Shown here: positions 31,071 to 39,307 of the stretch, piece after piece | Layout of the letters: every line of letters begins with the position of its first letter | Numbering within the stretch: position 1 is the stretch's first letter | Assembly: GCA_050018455.1 (NCBI GenBank) | Contig: JBEKAA010000001.1 | Coordinates: 1 to 64,000, forward strand | Direction: 5' to 3' | Length of the DNA stretch: 64,000 nucleotides | Origin: RBG-13-68-16 sp050018455 | GTDB lineage: Bacteria > Acidobacteriota > Thermoanaerobaculia > Thermoanaerobaculales > Thermoanaerobaculaceae | Position numbers and translations under genes: made by a program | The notes under the pieces: generated by a model | Databases searched by the model: none | Told to the model about the DNA's origin: nothing | The model's input: the letters and a program-made list of their open reading frames with translations, nothing else

Positions 31071-33046
31071 GGCTTCCTCCTCGGGCCGCCGGGTGTGGGG
31101 CGACCCCGGGTCGCATGGTAGAGCGTCTCGCTCGGGTTGTCTTCCGCACCCAGAACCACGACGGTGTCGGAACCGCGATGCCACTGGAGATGATTGCCCT
31201 TGACCTGGTTGCCGCCGGTCTCCTTCACCAGCACCGGGTCACCCCAGATCTCGAAGAAGCCGTCCTTGACCATGAACCGCGCCTTCTGGCCGGAAAGGAC
31301 ACGGCCGGTCGCGCGGTCAGTGATGCTGACACCCCCTTCGAGATCGGCGGCGACGAGGTTCCCGTTGGAGTCCATGTTGGCTAGGAGCCGCTGGCACGTG
31401 GCCAGCGCCTGCTGGTCATCGAGCCGCACATCGCCTTCGTAGGTGATCAGGCCGGCGACACGCTCGTACCTCATGCTGCGCGACCTCACGTCGACGACAC
31501 CGCCGTTCCCACCCCTCTCGGCAGCGCGGCCGGTCGTGAGCACGTTCCCCTCGCCGGTCACAACGTCGTGGGGCCGGTCGTAGTCGAGGCGGTCTGCGCG
31601 AATCAGGCGGTTTCCCTGCCAGAGCCTCGCCTCTCCTTCCAGTTTCAGGCGGTCTCCTCCCTCGGCGGCTGTCGCGGTTCCTGCCGCGAAGCGGATCGGG
31701 ATCTCCTCCCTCGACGGGTGCGGACCCTCGTTGAGCGATCCGGTTACCTGCCCCTGTGCCACAACGTCGCCGCCCTGCGACCCCTCGAGCCGATCGCACC
31801 AGCTCTGACCGTCCGGACTCCCCAAGGCCACGCGTCTACCCGGGGCGGGCCGCAGGGTGAAGGTCCTGCCGGCAAAGGACAACTCCAGCTCAGCTCCCTC
31901 GGCCCACTGCTGGCCGGTTTCGACGTGGACCTCGTCGCTGGCGACTGCTCTGACCGGCTGCCCGTCCTGAAAGCTCAGACGCATGCGGTCGGCCCTGACC
32001 GTTCGAGGATCGTTGTCGCGAGCGAATTCGGTGGCGCAGGTGAGTCCCTGCCCCTCGAGCCACTCCCACGCCGTCCGCGACCCTTCGCCGACCAGCCACC
32101 AGGCCTTGAAATCCCGCCAATTGCCGGCGTGATCGGCCCACGTTGCCGTGGTCCAGCCCACGCCTGGAGCCGGATCCGCCGTCAGGCGATACCGGGCGTC
32201 CGGGAGTGCCTCGAGGACGGCCGTCCCGGCGGCAGCCTCGATGTCGCTGCCATCGTCGAGCACCCCATCGAGCAGCACCGGAGCCTCGAGCGTCGCCCTT
32301 CTCAGCTCCCCTTCCGGCCCCGCCAGCTGGAGTTCGGAGCGTCCGGTTCGGACTCGCAGCCTGCCCTTCAGGACCGTTAGCCCCTCGTTGAACCGGATGA
32401 GTGCTTGCTTGCGGTCGTACACGAGCCGCGGAGCCAGCAGGATGAGCGATGGCCCCGCCGATGGCGTCGCTCCTCTCCAAATCAGTGACACTCCCCCGAA
32501 CAGCTCGAGCGTGTTCTTTCCGAGCGAGCAAACCGTTCCGCCGGCCAGACCGCCCCACCCAGGTCCGGCGAACGTCGCGGGGCCGCGGCTCTGGATCAAG
32601 CGCTCAGGCCCCCCTAGCGTGAACCCTCCCGCGCGAAGAGCGACGCCGCCCTGAAGGGAAACCTCGGCTTCGCCGCCTGTCTCGGCCTCATGCTTTATGG
32701 GATCGAACCGGAGCGTCTCGGACACAAGCCCGTACGCCACGCGGCCCTCGTGGTAGAGAGAGACCTGCGCGTTCCTGAACTCGTACCACCCGCTCGAGAA
32801 CTCTACGGCTTCCCGCGCCGAGATCCGGAAGTTCGGCTCGATTCCCAGGGTGTCGGAGTAGGTGAACCCCTTGTGGACCCGGACGGGCTGCTCCTTGGCG
32901 TCCTTCGGCGTCGCTTCGACCTCGATCGGTTCGGTCTGCGCCCGGTGGCGGAACCTTCGGTCAAGGAAGCTGCCTACAAGCAAGCCCGTCCACAGCACCA
33001 GCACCACAAAGGAGAGGCGGCGGAGGGCAACGGGGCGGGACTTCAC
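31067..33046 (-). CDS. Fused LptC-LptA (OstA) periplasmic LPS bridge protein
   Basis: A 659-residue protein anchored by one N-terminal membrane helix (about residues 9-27, LSFVVLVLWTGLLVGSF). Next comes an LptC-like region, a long beta-rich middle with repeating short strands, and a C-terminal OstA/LptA-type segment (RLDYDRPHDVVTGEGNV, then YEGDVRLDDQQALATC and GQKARFMV). In most bacteria LptC is about 190 residues and LptA about 180, as separate genes. The fusion would give one membrane-tethered beta-jellyroll bridge. The GTG start overlaps the accA stop (GTGA). It is followed directly by lptB, supporting the Lpt assignment. The middle third is diverged, so domain borders are approximate. 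Confidence 0.82.
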   Translation of the reverse strand: MKSRPVALRRLSFVVLVLWTGLLVGSFLDRRFRHRAQTEPIEVEATPKDAKEQPVRVHKGFTYSDTLGIEPNFRISAREAVEFSSGWYEFRNAQVSLYHEGRVAYGLVSETLRFDPIKHEAETGGEAEVSLQGGVALRAGGFTLGGPERLIQSRGPATFAGPGWGGLAGGTVCSLGKNTLELFGGVSLIWRGATPSAGPSLILLAPRLVYDRKQALIRFNEGLTVLKGRLRVRTGRSELQLAGPEGELRRATLEAPVLLDGVLDDGSDIEAAAGTAVLEALPDARYRLTADPAPGVGWTTATWADHAGNWRDFKAWWLVGEGSRTAWEWLEGQGLTCATEFARDNDPRTVRADRMRLSFQDGQPVRAVASDEVHVETGQQWAEGAELELSFAGRTFTLRPAPGRRVALGSPDGQSWCDRLEGSQGGDVVAQGQVTGSLNEGPHPSREEIPIRFAAGTATAAEGGDRLKLEGEARLWQGNRLIRADRLDYDRPHDVVTGEGNVLTTGRAAERGGNGGVVDVRSRSMRYERVAGLITYEGDVRLDDQQALATCQRLLANMDSNGNLVAADLEGGVSITDRATGRVLSGQKARFMVKDGFFEIWGDPVLVKETGGNQVKGNHLQWHRGSDTVVVLGAEDNPSETLYHATRGRPTPGGPRRKP

Positions 33047-33996
33047 CGTTCGAGGAACCGCCCCATGGCCCGGAACTTCGCGAAACGCCGCCGGGGCAGC
33101 TCGTCTCGCTTGATTCGCCGGAGCTCGACCAGCGCCTTGCGAATCGCACCGCCCGCGGTTCTGATGGCGAGGCTCGGGTCCATTTGGGCACCCCCGAGAG
33201 GCTCGGGAATGATGCCGTCGATCACACCGAAACGCAGCAGGTCGCTCGCCGTGAGGCGCAACGCGCTGGCTGCCGTCTGGACCTCGGCCTGATCCTTCCA
33301 GAGGATCGCGGCGCACCCCTCGGGCGAGATAACCGAATAGATGGCGTGCTCGAACATCAGAACGCGGTCCCCAATGCCGAGAGCAAGAGCTCCCCCCGAC
33401 CCGCCTTCACCGGTCACAAGAACAACGATAGGCACTTTCAGCGCGGCCATCTCCCGGAGGTTATGGGCGATCGCCTCAGCCTGCCCGCGCTCCTCGGCGT
33501 CGATGCCCGGGGAAGCACCCTGTGTGTCCACGAGACTGATGATCGGGCGTCCGAACTTCTCAGCCAGCCGCATCACGCGCAGAGCCTTGCGGTACCCTTC
33601 GGGGCGCGGCTGGCCGAAGTTCCGGTAGAGACGCTCACGCGTGTCCCTGCCCTTCTGATGGCCTAAGACGGCCACGCTCTCGCCGTCGAACTGGGCGAGG
33701 CCCGCCACCACGGCAGGGTCGTCGGCAAAGGCCCGATCGCCGTGGATCTCTACCCAATCCGTGAACAGGCCCCTGATGTACTCAAGACAGTAGGGCCGGT
33801 CGGGATGGCGAGCCAGCTGACACTGTTGCCATGGCGTGAGGTTGGAGGTCACCGTCCGAGCTTCCTGTTCCAGTTCAGCGCGGAGCCGGCCGACCTCTGC
33901 GCGCCCTGCAGAGCCGCCGAGCCGCTCCGCATCCTGGATCCGCTGGCGCAAATCCTCGAGCGGGGCGAGAAACGAAGGTGTCGGTGAGCCGGCCAT
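33043..33996 (-). CDS. accA: Acetyl-CoA carboxylase carboxyltransferase alpha subunit
   Basis: A 317-residue AccA, which with AccD transfers the carboxyl group from biotin to acetyl-CoA for fatty acid synthesis. Motifs include WVEIHGDRAFADD, GHQKGRDTRERLYRNFG, DTQGASPGIDAEERGQ and VTGEGGSGGALALG. Length matches E. coli AccA (319). The ATG at 33996 gives the family N-terminus; a promoter TTGCCA-17-TAGAGT ends eight bases before it. It overlaps the lptCA gene by four bases, linking membrane lipid and LPS functions in one transcript. Confidence 0.95.
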   Translation of the reverse strand: MAGSPTPSFLAPLEDLRQRIQDAERLGGSAGRAEVGRLRAELEQEARTVTSNLTPWQQCQLARHPDRPYCLEYIRGLFTDWVEIHGDRAFADDPAVVAGLAQFDGESVAVLGHQKGRDTRERLYRNFGQPRPEGYRKALRVMRLAEKFGRPIISLVDTQGASPGIDAEERGQAEAIAHNLREMAALKVPIVVLVTGEGGSGGALALGIGDRVLMFEHAIYSVISPEGCAAILWKDQAEVQTAASALRLTASDLLRFGVIDGIIPEPLGGAQMDPSLAIRTAGGAIRKALVELRRIKRDELPRRRFAKFRAMGRFLER

Positions 33997-34004
33997 GCAC
34001 CTCG

Positions 34005-34033
34005 ACTCTAGTGGGGTTGGTGGGGAATGGCAA
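34005..34033 (-). promoter_or_regulatory. Promoter of accA (TTGCCA-17-TAGAGT)
   Basis: On the minus strand TTGCCA (34033-34028) and TAGAGT (34010-34005) are 17 bases apart, and the -10 ends eight bases before the accA ATG. It lies in the 53-base gap after mtgA. Confidence 0.6.
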
Positions 34034-34049
34034 GCGCACGCCCGACGTC

Positions 34050-34799
34050 TCAAATCCTGCCCGCGCTGAGCGTTTCCAGACGTCCGCGCAGCCAGCCGGC
34101 GTTCGCCATCCTGCGCGCGATAGTGGCGCGCCGGAGCTCCCAGCGCCTCGATGCGGTCGAAGGGTTATCGCGCCCGGGAGATGGGATCGCCGCCACGAGG
34201 GCGGACGCCTGTTCGGGACCGATGCCGTCGCTTGAAACGCCGTAGTAGTGCTGGGCTGCCGCTTCAGCCCCGTATACACCGGGGCCGAACTCCACGACGT
34301 TGAGGTAGAGCTCCAGAACGCGGCGCTTTCCGAGTTTCCGCTCGAGCCACCACGCAAGGTGGATCTCCTTGACCTTGCGCCACACCGAACGCTCGCCGGA
34401 AAGAAACAAGGTCTTCGCCAGCTGTTGGGAAATCGTGGAGGCCCCTCGCAGCCTTGCCCCGGGCTTACTCCCCTCCTGCAGGGCCTCCCAAACGGCGTCG
34501 AGATCGATTGGGCCGTGCCCGAAGAAGTCGATGTCTTCGCTCACCAGCACCGCGAGCTGGAGATCGACCGAAATCGCCGGCAGCGGCACGTAGACGTTCT
34601 CGATTCGACGCCGTGTGCCTTCCTCCCGCCAGAGGGTCTCCTGTCGCAGCGCCGCCGCCCAGAGATGGCCGGGCGGCCCCTCGCGCCACTCCCCGAGATC
34701 TTGCCCGGGTGTGAACCACCACCCGAGGCAGGCCGCTGCCGCGAGGGCCGCTGCGCACCCGCAAGACCCCAGGATCCGCAACGCGCGTCTTGCGTTCAT
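34050..34799 (-). CDS. mtgA: Monofunctional biosynthetic peptidoglycan glycosyltransferase
   Basis: A 249-residue GT51 enzyme with an N-terminal membrane anchor (about residues 9-27). The catalytic Glu88 lies in SEDIDFFGHG, and the second motif GASTISQQLAKTLFL (from about 119), RKVKEIHLAWWLE and ELYLNVVEFGPGVYG follow. It polymerises glycan strands from lipid II without a transpeptidase domain. TAGAAT ends seven bases before the ATG, suggesting a leaderless transcript. It heads the minus-strand block leading to accA. Confidence 0.94.
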   Translation of the reverse strand: MNARRALRILGSCGCAAALAAAACLGWWFTPGQDLGEWREGPPGHLWAAALRQETLWREEGTRRRIENVYVPLPAISVDLQLAVLVSEDIDFFGHGPIDLDAVWEALQEGSKPGARLRGASTISQQLAKTLFLSGERSVWRKVKEIHLAWWLERKLGKRRVLELYLNVVEFGPGVYGAEAAAQHYYGVSSDGIGPEQASALVAAIPSPGRDNPSTASRRWELRRATIARRMANAGWLRGRLETLSAGRI

Positions 34800-34806
34800 G
34801 TGTCAC

Positions 34807-34812
34807 ATTCTA
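34807..34812 (-). promoter_or_regulatory. Candidate leaderless -10 box (TAGAAT) of mtgA
   Basis: On the minus strand TAGAAT ends seven bases before the ATG at 34799. No clear -35. Confidence 0.45.
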
Positions 34813-34868
34813 GCGACGGGCAGAACCCCGAGCCCTCGAATGCGTATGTTGAAATGGGGAGGTTCGAG

Positions 34869-35117
34869 ATGGTCACGCTCATGCTGCTTCTCGGCGGTTT
34901 CTTTGCTCTGGTGCTCGGCGTGGGGCTGCTGGGCCTTGTGGTCAAGGTTGTCCTTATCCCGGTTCGCCTCGCCTTCGTCTTCCTCAAACTGGCCGTCGCC
35001 GGCGCAGTGGTGGTCATGCTCCTGATCGTGGGATTGCCGCTGGTCGCCGTCCTTTTGCTCCCACTGGCGTTGGCGGTGTTGGTTGTGTGGGGCGCCGCCC
35101 GCCTTGTTTTCGCATAG
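34869..35117 (+). CDS. Small hydrophobic membrane protein
   Basis: An 82-residue, almost entirely hydrophobic protein with about three membrane-spanning runs of Leu, Val and Ala, a few basic residues near the ends and no cysteines. GGGAGG (34857-34862) lies six bases before the ATG, which decides the start within a longer open frame. It is the only plus-strand gene in this neighbourhood, lying between mtgA and the phosphatase gene. I do not recognise a family; its role is unknown. Confidence 0.6.
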   Translation: MVTLMLLLGGFFALVLGVGLLGLVVKVVLIPVRLAFVFLKLAVAGAVVVMLLIVGLPLVAVLLLPLALAVLVVWGAARLVFA

Positions 35118-35156
35118 AAGCCGAGGCAGCCGCGCCCCGACCGAACTGCTGGGGTC

Positions 35157-35924
35157 TCAGCGCGCCATGCAGGCGAGTACGACGGTGATGTTGTCCACGC
35201 CGCCACGACGATTGGCCTCGGCCACCAACTGATACGCGAGGGGCGTCAGGTCCCCTCCCCGAGCGAGCACCTGCTCGATCTCCTCGTCCGAGAGCATGGT
35301 GTTCAACCCGTCCGAGCAGAGCAAGATGATATCCCCCGGTTCGACCGTTCGCTCTTTGAGATCGACAGCCGGCTCCTGGGCGCCACCGAGAGCCCGAGTT
35401 ACGACGTTCCTGAGCGGATGATTTCGCGCGGCTTCCGCCGACAGGAGACCCGCCACAACCTGCTCGTGGACCCATGAGTGGTCCGACGTGATGAGGTCCA
35501 TCGAGCCCTTGCGGTAGACATACGCCCGGCTGTCGCCGACGTGTGCCACCGCGAGTCGCTGCCGCTCCGGGTCCACCAGCGCGGCAACGATTGTGGCGCC
35601 CATGCCCCGCAACCCGGTGTCCCCCTCGACGGCTCCGGTCACACGCTTGTGGGCCGCCAGTATCGCCTGCACGAGGCGGTTGCCGTTGACCGAGACGTGA
35701 GCGTCCCAGTCCTCCGGCCACGTGTCGTCGTGGAACCCTCGGGTGGCTTCGATGACACGTTCCACTTCCTTCACGGCCAGGTCCGCCGCCACCTCACCGG
35801 CAGCGTGCCCACCCATGCCGTCGCACACGACGTAGAGAGTCAGATCGTCCCGGACGAGAAACTGGTCCTCGTTGTGGTGTCGGCGCAACCCTCTGTCGGT
35901 CAGTCCCCGTGACTTGAGGTTCAC
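35157..35924 (-). CDS. PP2C-family serine/threonine protein phosphatase (Stp1-like)
   Basis: A 255-residue PP2C phosphatase. Metal-binding and catalytic motifs appear in order: HHNEDQF near residue 17, CDGMGGHAAGE (Asp35), VAHVGDSRAYV, SSDGL-like LCSDGLN and GGVDNITVV at the C-terminus. It has no extra sensory or membrane domain. Such phosphatases usually counter Hanks-type kinases, but no kinase gene is in the window. The GTG start has GAGGAG upstream, and TAGGAT at 35952-35957 may be a -10 within the end of the dnaJ-like gene. It is the last gene of a five-gene minus-strand operon. Confidence 0.92.
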   Translation of the reverse strand: MNLKSRGLTDRGLRRHHNEDQFLVRDDLTLYVVCDGMGGHAAGEVAADLAVKEVERVIEATRGFHDDTWPEDWDAHVSVNGNRLVQAILAAHKRVTGAVEGDTGLRGMGATIVAALVDPERQRLAVAHVGDSRAYVYRKGSMDLITSDHSWVHEQVVAGLLSAEAARNHPLRNVVTRALGGAQEPAVDLKERTVEPGDIILLCSDGLNTMLSDEEIEQVLARGGDLTPLAYQLVAEANRRGGVDNITVVLACMAR

Positions 35925-35954
35925 GGTGTTTTCTTCTCCTCGCCGGCTATCATC

Positions 35955-36590
35955 CTACACGCTACCCCCACCGTCCGCCGCCTTTCGCAGCTGGTCCAGC
36001 CAGAGCTCGACGTCGGGATCGCCCGGCGACAGCTGTGCCGCCTGCTGGGCAAACCTAGTTGCGCGAGCGACCATCTTCGCCCGGGCGAAAAGCTTCGACG
36101 CGTCCATCAAACTCTTCACGTCGTTCGGCTCCAGCTTGACCGCTTGGTCGAGGTGGCGAAGCGCCTCCTCCAGGCCTCCAGCCTGTCTCGCGAGGAACAT
36201 CCCAAAGAGGTGGTGCGCCCTCGGGTTTTCCGGATCGTGAGCGACGGCCTGTGCGAAGTACTCCCGTGCCTCGAGCGCCTGCCCGCTGTTGGCCAGCCCG
36301 ACCGCCTTCGCGAGGAGCGCCTTGGCCACCTCCTTGGGGTTGGCTCGCTGCTGGGTCGGCTTGTTGGATGCCATCGTCTGGTCGTAGCGGCCGCGCTGGT
36401 TCGAGTCCGAGAGCACGTTGTAAGCCTCGGTAATCGCCTGAAATTCCTTCTCGGCGGCAGCGCGCGCCACACCCTGGAAACGGTCCGGATGGCGGTCCCT
36501 GGCCAGACGGCGGAACGCGGTCCGGATCTGGTCCTCCGACGCCAATGGTTCCACTTCAAGTATCTCGTAGAATGTTCGCCCGTCCCCCAT
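35955..36590 (-). CDS. DnaJ-domain protein with TPR repeats
   Basis: A 211-residue protein. Residues 5-70 form a J domain with the HPD motif at 34-36 (RHPDRF) for stimulating a DnaK-type ATPase. Residues about 90-205 contain TPR-like helices (LANSGQALEAREYFAQAV, LEEALRHLDQAVKLEP). There is no zinc-finger or C-terminal DnaJ domain, so it is a specialised co-chaperone. The ATG at 36590 has GGAGG seven bases upstream; another ATG at 36596 is too close to it. It follows the repeat-protein gene and precedes the phosphatase gene in one operon. Confidence 0.88.
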   Translation of the reverse strand: MGDGRTFYEILEVEPLASEDQIRTAFRRLARDRHPDRFQGVARAAAEKEFQAITEAYNVLSDSNQRGRYDQTMASNKPTQQRANPKEVAKALLAKAVGLANSGQALEAREYFAQAVAHDPENPRAHHLFGMFLARQAGGLEEALRHLDQAVKLEPNDVKSLMDASKLFARAKMVARATRFAQQAAQLSPGDPDVELWLDQLRKAADGGGSV

Positions 36591-36632
36591 CTTCATGCCT
36601 CCGAGTTCCAGCCGCCGCATCAACCGGCGGGC

Positions 36633-37712
36633 TTACCTGCGGTGCTCCAGAGTGTCCCGCGCCACCCTCCGCACCGCCTCGGTAATATTGCGGTCACGGC
36701 TCATGATAACGAGGTCACGCTGCGATAGTCGTCTGACCAATTGTAACGCAATGCCGGGCGGAGTCTTCGGGTTGAAGGCGAGGCTCCGCAGCACAGGGTA
36801 GCGTCGCAGCCACCGAGGCCGCGCCCCGATCATCCTCAGTGCTTCCTCGTTCGTGCTGCGCATTCCCGCGATGTGCTCCACCTCGGTTTCGTTGAGTTTG
36901 GGGCTGAGCATCACGGCTCTCACCACCAAAGGGCTCCTGTCCCTGACAAGAATCAGGCGCTCCTCGCGCGAGCCGCGAAGCGCCTGCATGACGCGTTGGG
37001 CGGTCGTCATGAAGGCGATACGCGAGTACGCATCGTGTATCTCCTCCGGGGCGCCAGGCTCCGGCTCGGTGGCGCGCTGAGGTTCCACCTCGCCTCCCGG
37101 CAGGCGCATCCCGAGGGCCTTGAGCTCGGCGATGGCCTCCTCGATGGAAGGGCCCAGCGGAAGCTCGGTTGCGGAGCCTTCGGCCGCCGCCCAGACGATC
37201 GCCTTCTCGAGGAATTCCTCTTCGAACTCGCGGACGCGGCGCAACGAATCCTGACTGACCTGGGGGTTGGCCCGCAGATCCTCAAGGATCTCCAGGCACG
37301 CAAGGACGCGAACCTGGTTCGTGATGATGACGTCCTGGACCTTTGGCGGCGCGACCCTCGCCAGCCACCTGAGCGTCTCGTTGGCGGTCCGGGAGTGCTG
37401 GATGACGGCGGTCCAAACGCCCTCGTCCTGCCGGCAGCGCGACAAGAGGTCGATCTCAAGCGGATCGATATCCGGCAGCTTCATCACCTCGAGCAGGTGC
37501 TCGGGCGTGAACGTCGCGAGAGTGCCCTGTGCCGTGTCGGCGATCTCGGCTTCTCCGTCCGCGGCAAGGATGAGGACCACCCGGATCAGGTCCTCGCGAC
37601 TCACCGGGAGGAGGCCCTGGGCTGCGAACAACCTCAGCGCTCGCGGCGCCATGCCCTGGCGGATGCGGGCCAGTAGCTCGGTGACGTTCGAGATGCCGCC
37701 CGAGGCTTCCAT
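36633..37712 (-). CDS. HEAT/leucine-rich-variant-like repeat protein
   Basis: A 359-residue cytoplasmic protein made of helical repeats. The clearest unit, near the C-terminus, reads LAFNPKTPPGIALQLVRRL then RDLVIMSRDRNI, resembling LRV/HEAT-type modules with a NP-x-x-P turn. A charged hinge rich in Glu and Pro lies at about 195-225. The same module occurs in the protein encoded at 38527-39285, so the two are paralogues or share a domain. The start overlaps the rodZ-like stop (TAATG). Function unknown; a scaffold or protein-protein adaptor is likely from the fold type. Confidence 0.75.
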   Translation of the reverse strand: MEASGGISNVTELLARIRQGMAPRALRLFAAQGLLPVSREDLIRVVLILAADGEAEIADTAQGTLATFTPEHLLEVMKLPDIDPLEIDLLSRCRQDEGVWTAVIQHSRTANETLRWLARVAPPKVQDVIITNQVRVLACLEILEDLRANPQVSQDSLRRVREFEEEFLEKAIVWAAAEGSATELPLGPSIEEAIAELKALGMRLPGGEVEPQRATEPEPGAPEEIHDAYSRIAFMTTAQRVMQALRGSREERLILVRDRSPLVVRAVMLSPKLNETEVEHIAGMRSTNEEALRMIGARPRWLRRYPVLRSLAFNPKTPPGIALQLVRRLSQRDLVIMSRDRNITEAVRRVARDTLEHRR

Positions 37713-38494
37713 TACGGTCGGACCGGCGCCGGAGAGCTGCCTGTGAGGTGGATATGCGCGACCTCGCCCGGGCGCCCGGCCGGGCTCTGAGTCTGTCCCA
37801 AGTACTCGAGGGTTACCGCGCCGGCGTCGCCCAGAACCAGGTCAACGTCCTTCCCGCCGGCACTCACTTCCCAGACCGCCCCGGCGGTCAGCAGCCTCGA
37901 CGTAGAGGCCCCGCCGGCAACGCGAACCCCGACCCAGCACGGTGACTTGCCGGCCCGGATCAGCAAGGTGTCGGGCCGACTCGCCGGCTCCGGGGCGGCG
38001 GGCACGGCCGGTGCCGCCGGGACCGTCGGGCCTACCGGGGTCGGAACCGCCGGCGTCGGAAATCGCACTGATGCCAGCGGCGCGTCGCGCTCATCCCTGG
38101 GTCTTTTCTCGACGAGGAGCACGCCGACGACTCCAGTCGCCACCAGAAGCAGGCCGACGATCCATGGTCCTGTGCGACGCTTCCTGTTCATCGGCACGGC
38201 GGGTCGCACCACGAACGACTGACTCGATTCTGCGGATCTCCGCCATGCCACATCGAAGGCCTGTAGCCACCTGTCGGGCGCGGCGCCGATGAAGTCGAGG
38301 TACTGGCGTAGGAACATCTTCGCAAAGACCAGGTCAGGAAGCTTGCCGAACTCACCGCTCTCCAACGCCGTGAGCATTCGCCTCGAGATCTTCGTTCGGT
38401 CCGAAATGGCCTCGACCGTCGCGCCCGCTTCTTCCCGTGCGGTCTTCAGCGCCTCTCCGAAGTCGCGCGCCGTGATCTTGGTGAGAGAGACCAT
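37712..38494 (-). CDS. RodZ-like helix-turn-helix membrane protein
   Basis: A 260-residue protein. Residues about 8-75 form an HTH_25-type domain (FGEALKTAREEAGATVEAIS, RRMLTALESGEF, FLRQYLDFIG). A single membrane helix follows at about 110-128, then a Pro/Ala-rich periplasmic linker and a C-terminal beta-domain like DUF4115 (LLIRAGKSPCWVGVRVAGG). This architecture is that of RodZ, which links MreB to the cell-wall machinery. The ATG at 38494 is supported by a TTGAAC-16-TAAACT promoter eight bases upstream. It is coupled to the downstream repeat-protein gene by one-base overlap. Confidence 0.82.
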   Translation of the reverse strand: MVSLTKITARDFGEALKTAREEAGATVEAISDRTKISRRMLTALESGEFGKLPDLVFAKMFLRQYLDFIGAAPDRWLQAFDVAWRRSAESSQSFVVRPAVPMNRKRRTGPWIVGLLLVATGVVGVLLVEKRPRDERDAPLASVRFPTPAVPTPVGPTVPAAPAVPAAPEPASRPDTLLIRAGKSPCWVGVRVAGGASTSRLLTAGAVWEVSAGGKDVDLVLGDAGAVTLEYLGQTQSPAGRPGEVAHIHLTGSSPAPVRP

Positions 38495-38502
38495 TCGCAG
38501 GC

Positions 38503-38530
38503 AGTTTAAGGCTTGCGCTGCGGAGTTCAA
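38503..38530 (-). promoter_or_regulatory. Promoter of the rodZ-like gene (TTGAAC-16-TAAACT)
   Basis: On the minus strand TTGAAC (38530-38525) and TAAACT (38508-38503) are 16 bases apart, and the -10 ends eight bases before the ATG at 38494. The -35 overlaps the end of the upstream gene. Confidence 0.55.
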
Positions 38531-39285
38531 GAGGGGGTCGGTCCGCCCGGCGGTCCCTCGCGAACCCCCCGGCGACTCGCGAGACGCCCTGCAGCCGTGC
38601 GCAGAGGCACCGCCACCTCGGGGGACGACGCCAGCCCGCACAGCTCTGCCCGCGACAGCACCGGCAAAAGGCCGAGTGCGACACCCAGAGGTACGGTGCG
38701 CGTTCGAACCGCTGCGCGAACGACCTCGATGCGTCTGCCCCAGCCAGGGTGACGGAGAAGAACCATGAGGCAGTTGGGGCTTCTATTCAAAACCAGGAGG
38801 CGCAGCGCCTCCACCTCCGTGAAGAACGGGTTGTCGAGGAGGGCGGCGACGCAGCTTGGTTCCTCGCTGGCGATCATTGAACCGATGACTCCTCGCGGAG
38901 CCACGCGGGCCAGACTGATCCGTTCGCCCAGCGTCATCGTCGCGAGCCGCTCGATCAACTTGCGCTCGCACTGAGGGCGAACCGCAGGCGCCGTTCTAGG
39001 ATCACGGGCGACCTCAACCAGGTCGTTCCAACCTAGGCGGGTGAGCACGTCCCAGGCGAAGTGCCTAGGGCATCGGGGGTGTCGTACCAGCAGCTTGAGA
39101 AGCGTTCTTGAGCTCATGATCCAGCTGCAGCGCGAGAGTTTCTGGACAAGCTCGCCAGGGCAGCCTGGACGACGGAGGACGCGTGTGAGCGCGCCTTCCT
39201 CGGGCTCGCCCCCCGCTTCCAGGATCTCCAGCAGCTGCTCGACCTCGGGGCGGCGCGTCGAGTCCACGTTCGAATGGTAGCGCAC
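38527..39285 (-). CDS. Helical repeat protein related to the 36633-37712 product
   Basis: A 252-residue protein. It carries LLVRHPRCPRHFAWDVLTRL followed by WNDLVEVARDPRTAPAV, matching in layout the NP-x-x-P module of the protein encoded two genes downstream. Further units read MIASEEPSCVAALLDNPFF and LLRHPGWGRRIEVVRAAV, so the whole chain is likely a stack of short helical repeats. Cysteines are more frequent than in the paralogue. The start is uncertain between GTG codons at 39285 and 39267. It lies 32 bases upstream of the rodZ-like gene and only 22 bases from the divergent solute-binding gene. Function unknown. Confidence 0.68.
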   Translation of the reverse strand: MRYHSNVDSTRRPEVEQLLEILEAGGEPEEGALTRVLRRPGCPGELVQKLSRCSWIMSSRTLLKLLVRHPRCPRHFAWDVLTRLGWNDLVEVARDPRTAPAVRPQCERKLIERLATMTLGERISLARVAPRGVIGSMIASEEPSCVAALLDNPFFTEVEALRLLVLNRSPNCLMVLLRHPGWGRRIEVVRAAVRTRTVPLGVALGLLPVLSRAELCGLASSPEVAVPLRTAAGRLASRRGVREGPPGGPTPS

Positions 39286-39295
39286 GGAGCTTTGC

Positions 39296-39301
39296 TAGAC
39301 T
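39296..39301 (+). promoter_or_regulatory. Candidate leaderless -10 box (TAGACT) of the solute-binding gene
   Basis: TAGACT ends exactly six bases before the ATG at 39308. It lies inside the 22-base gap between divergent genes, so there is no room for a normal leader. Confidence 0.5.
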
Positions 39302-39307
39302 TGCGTC

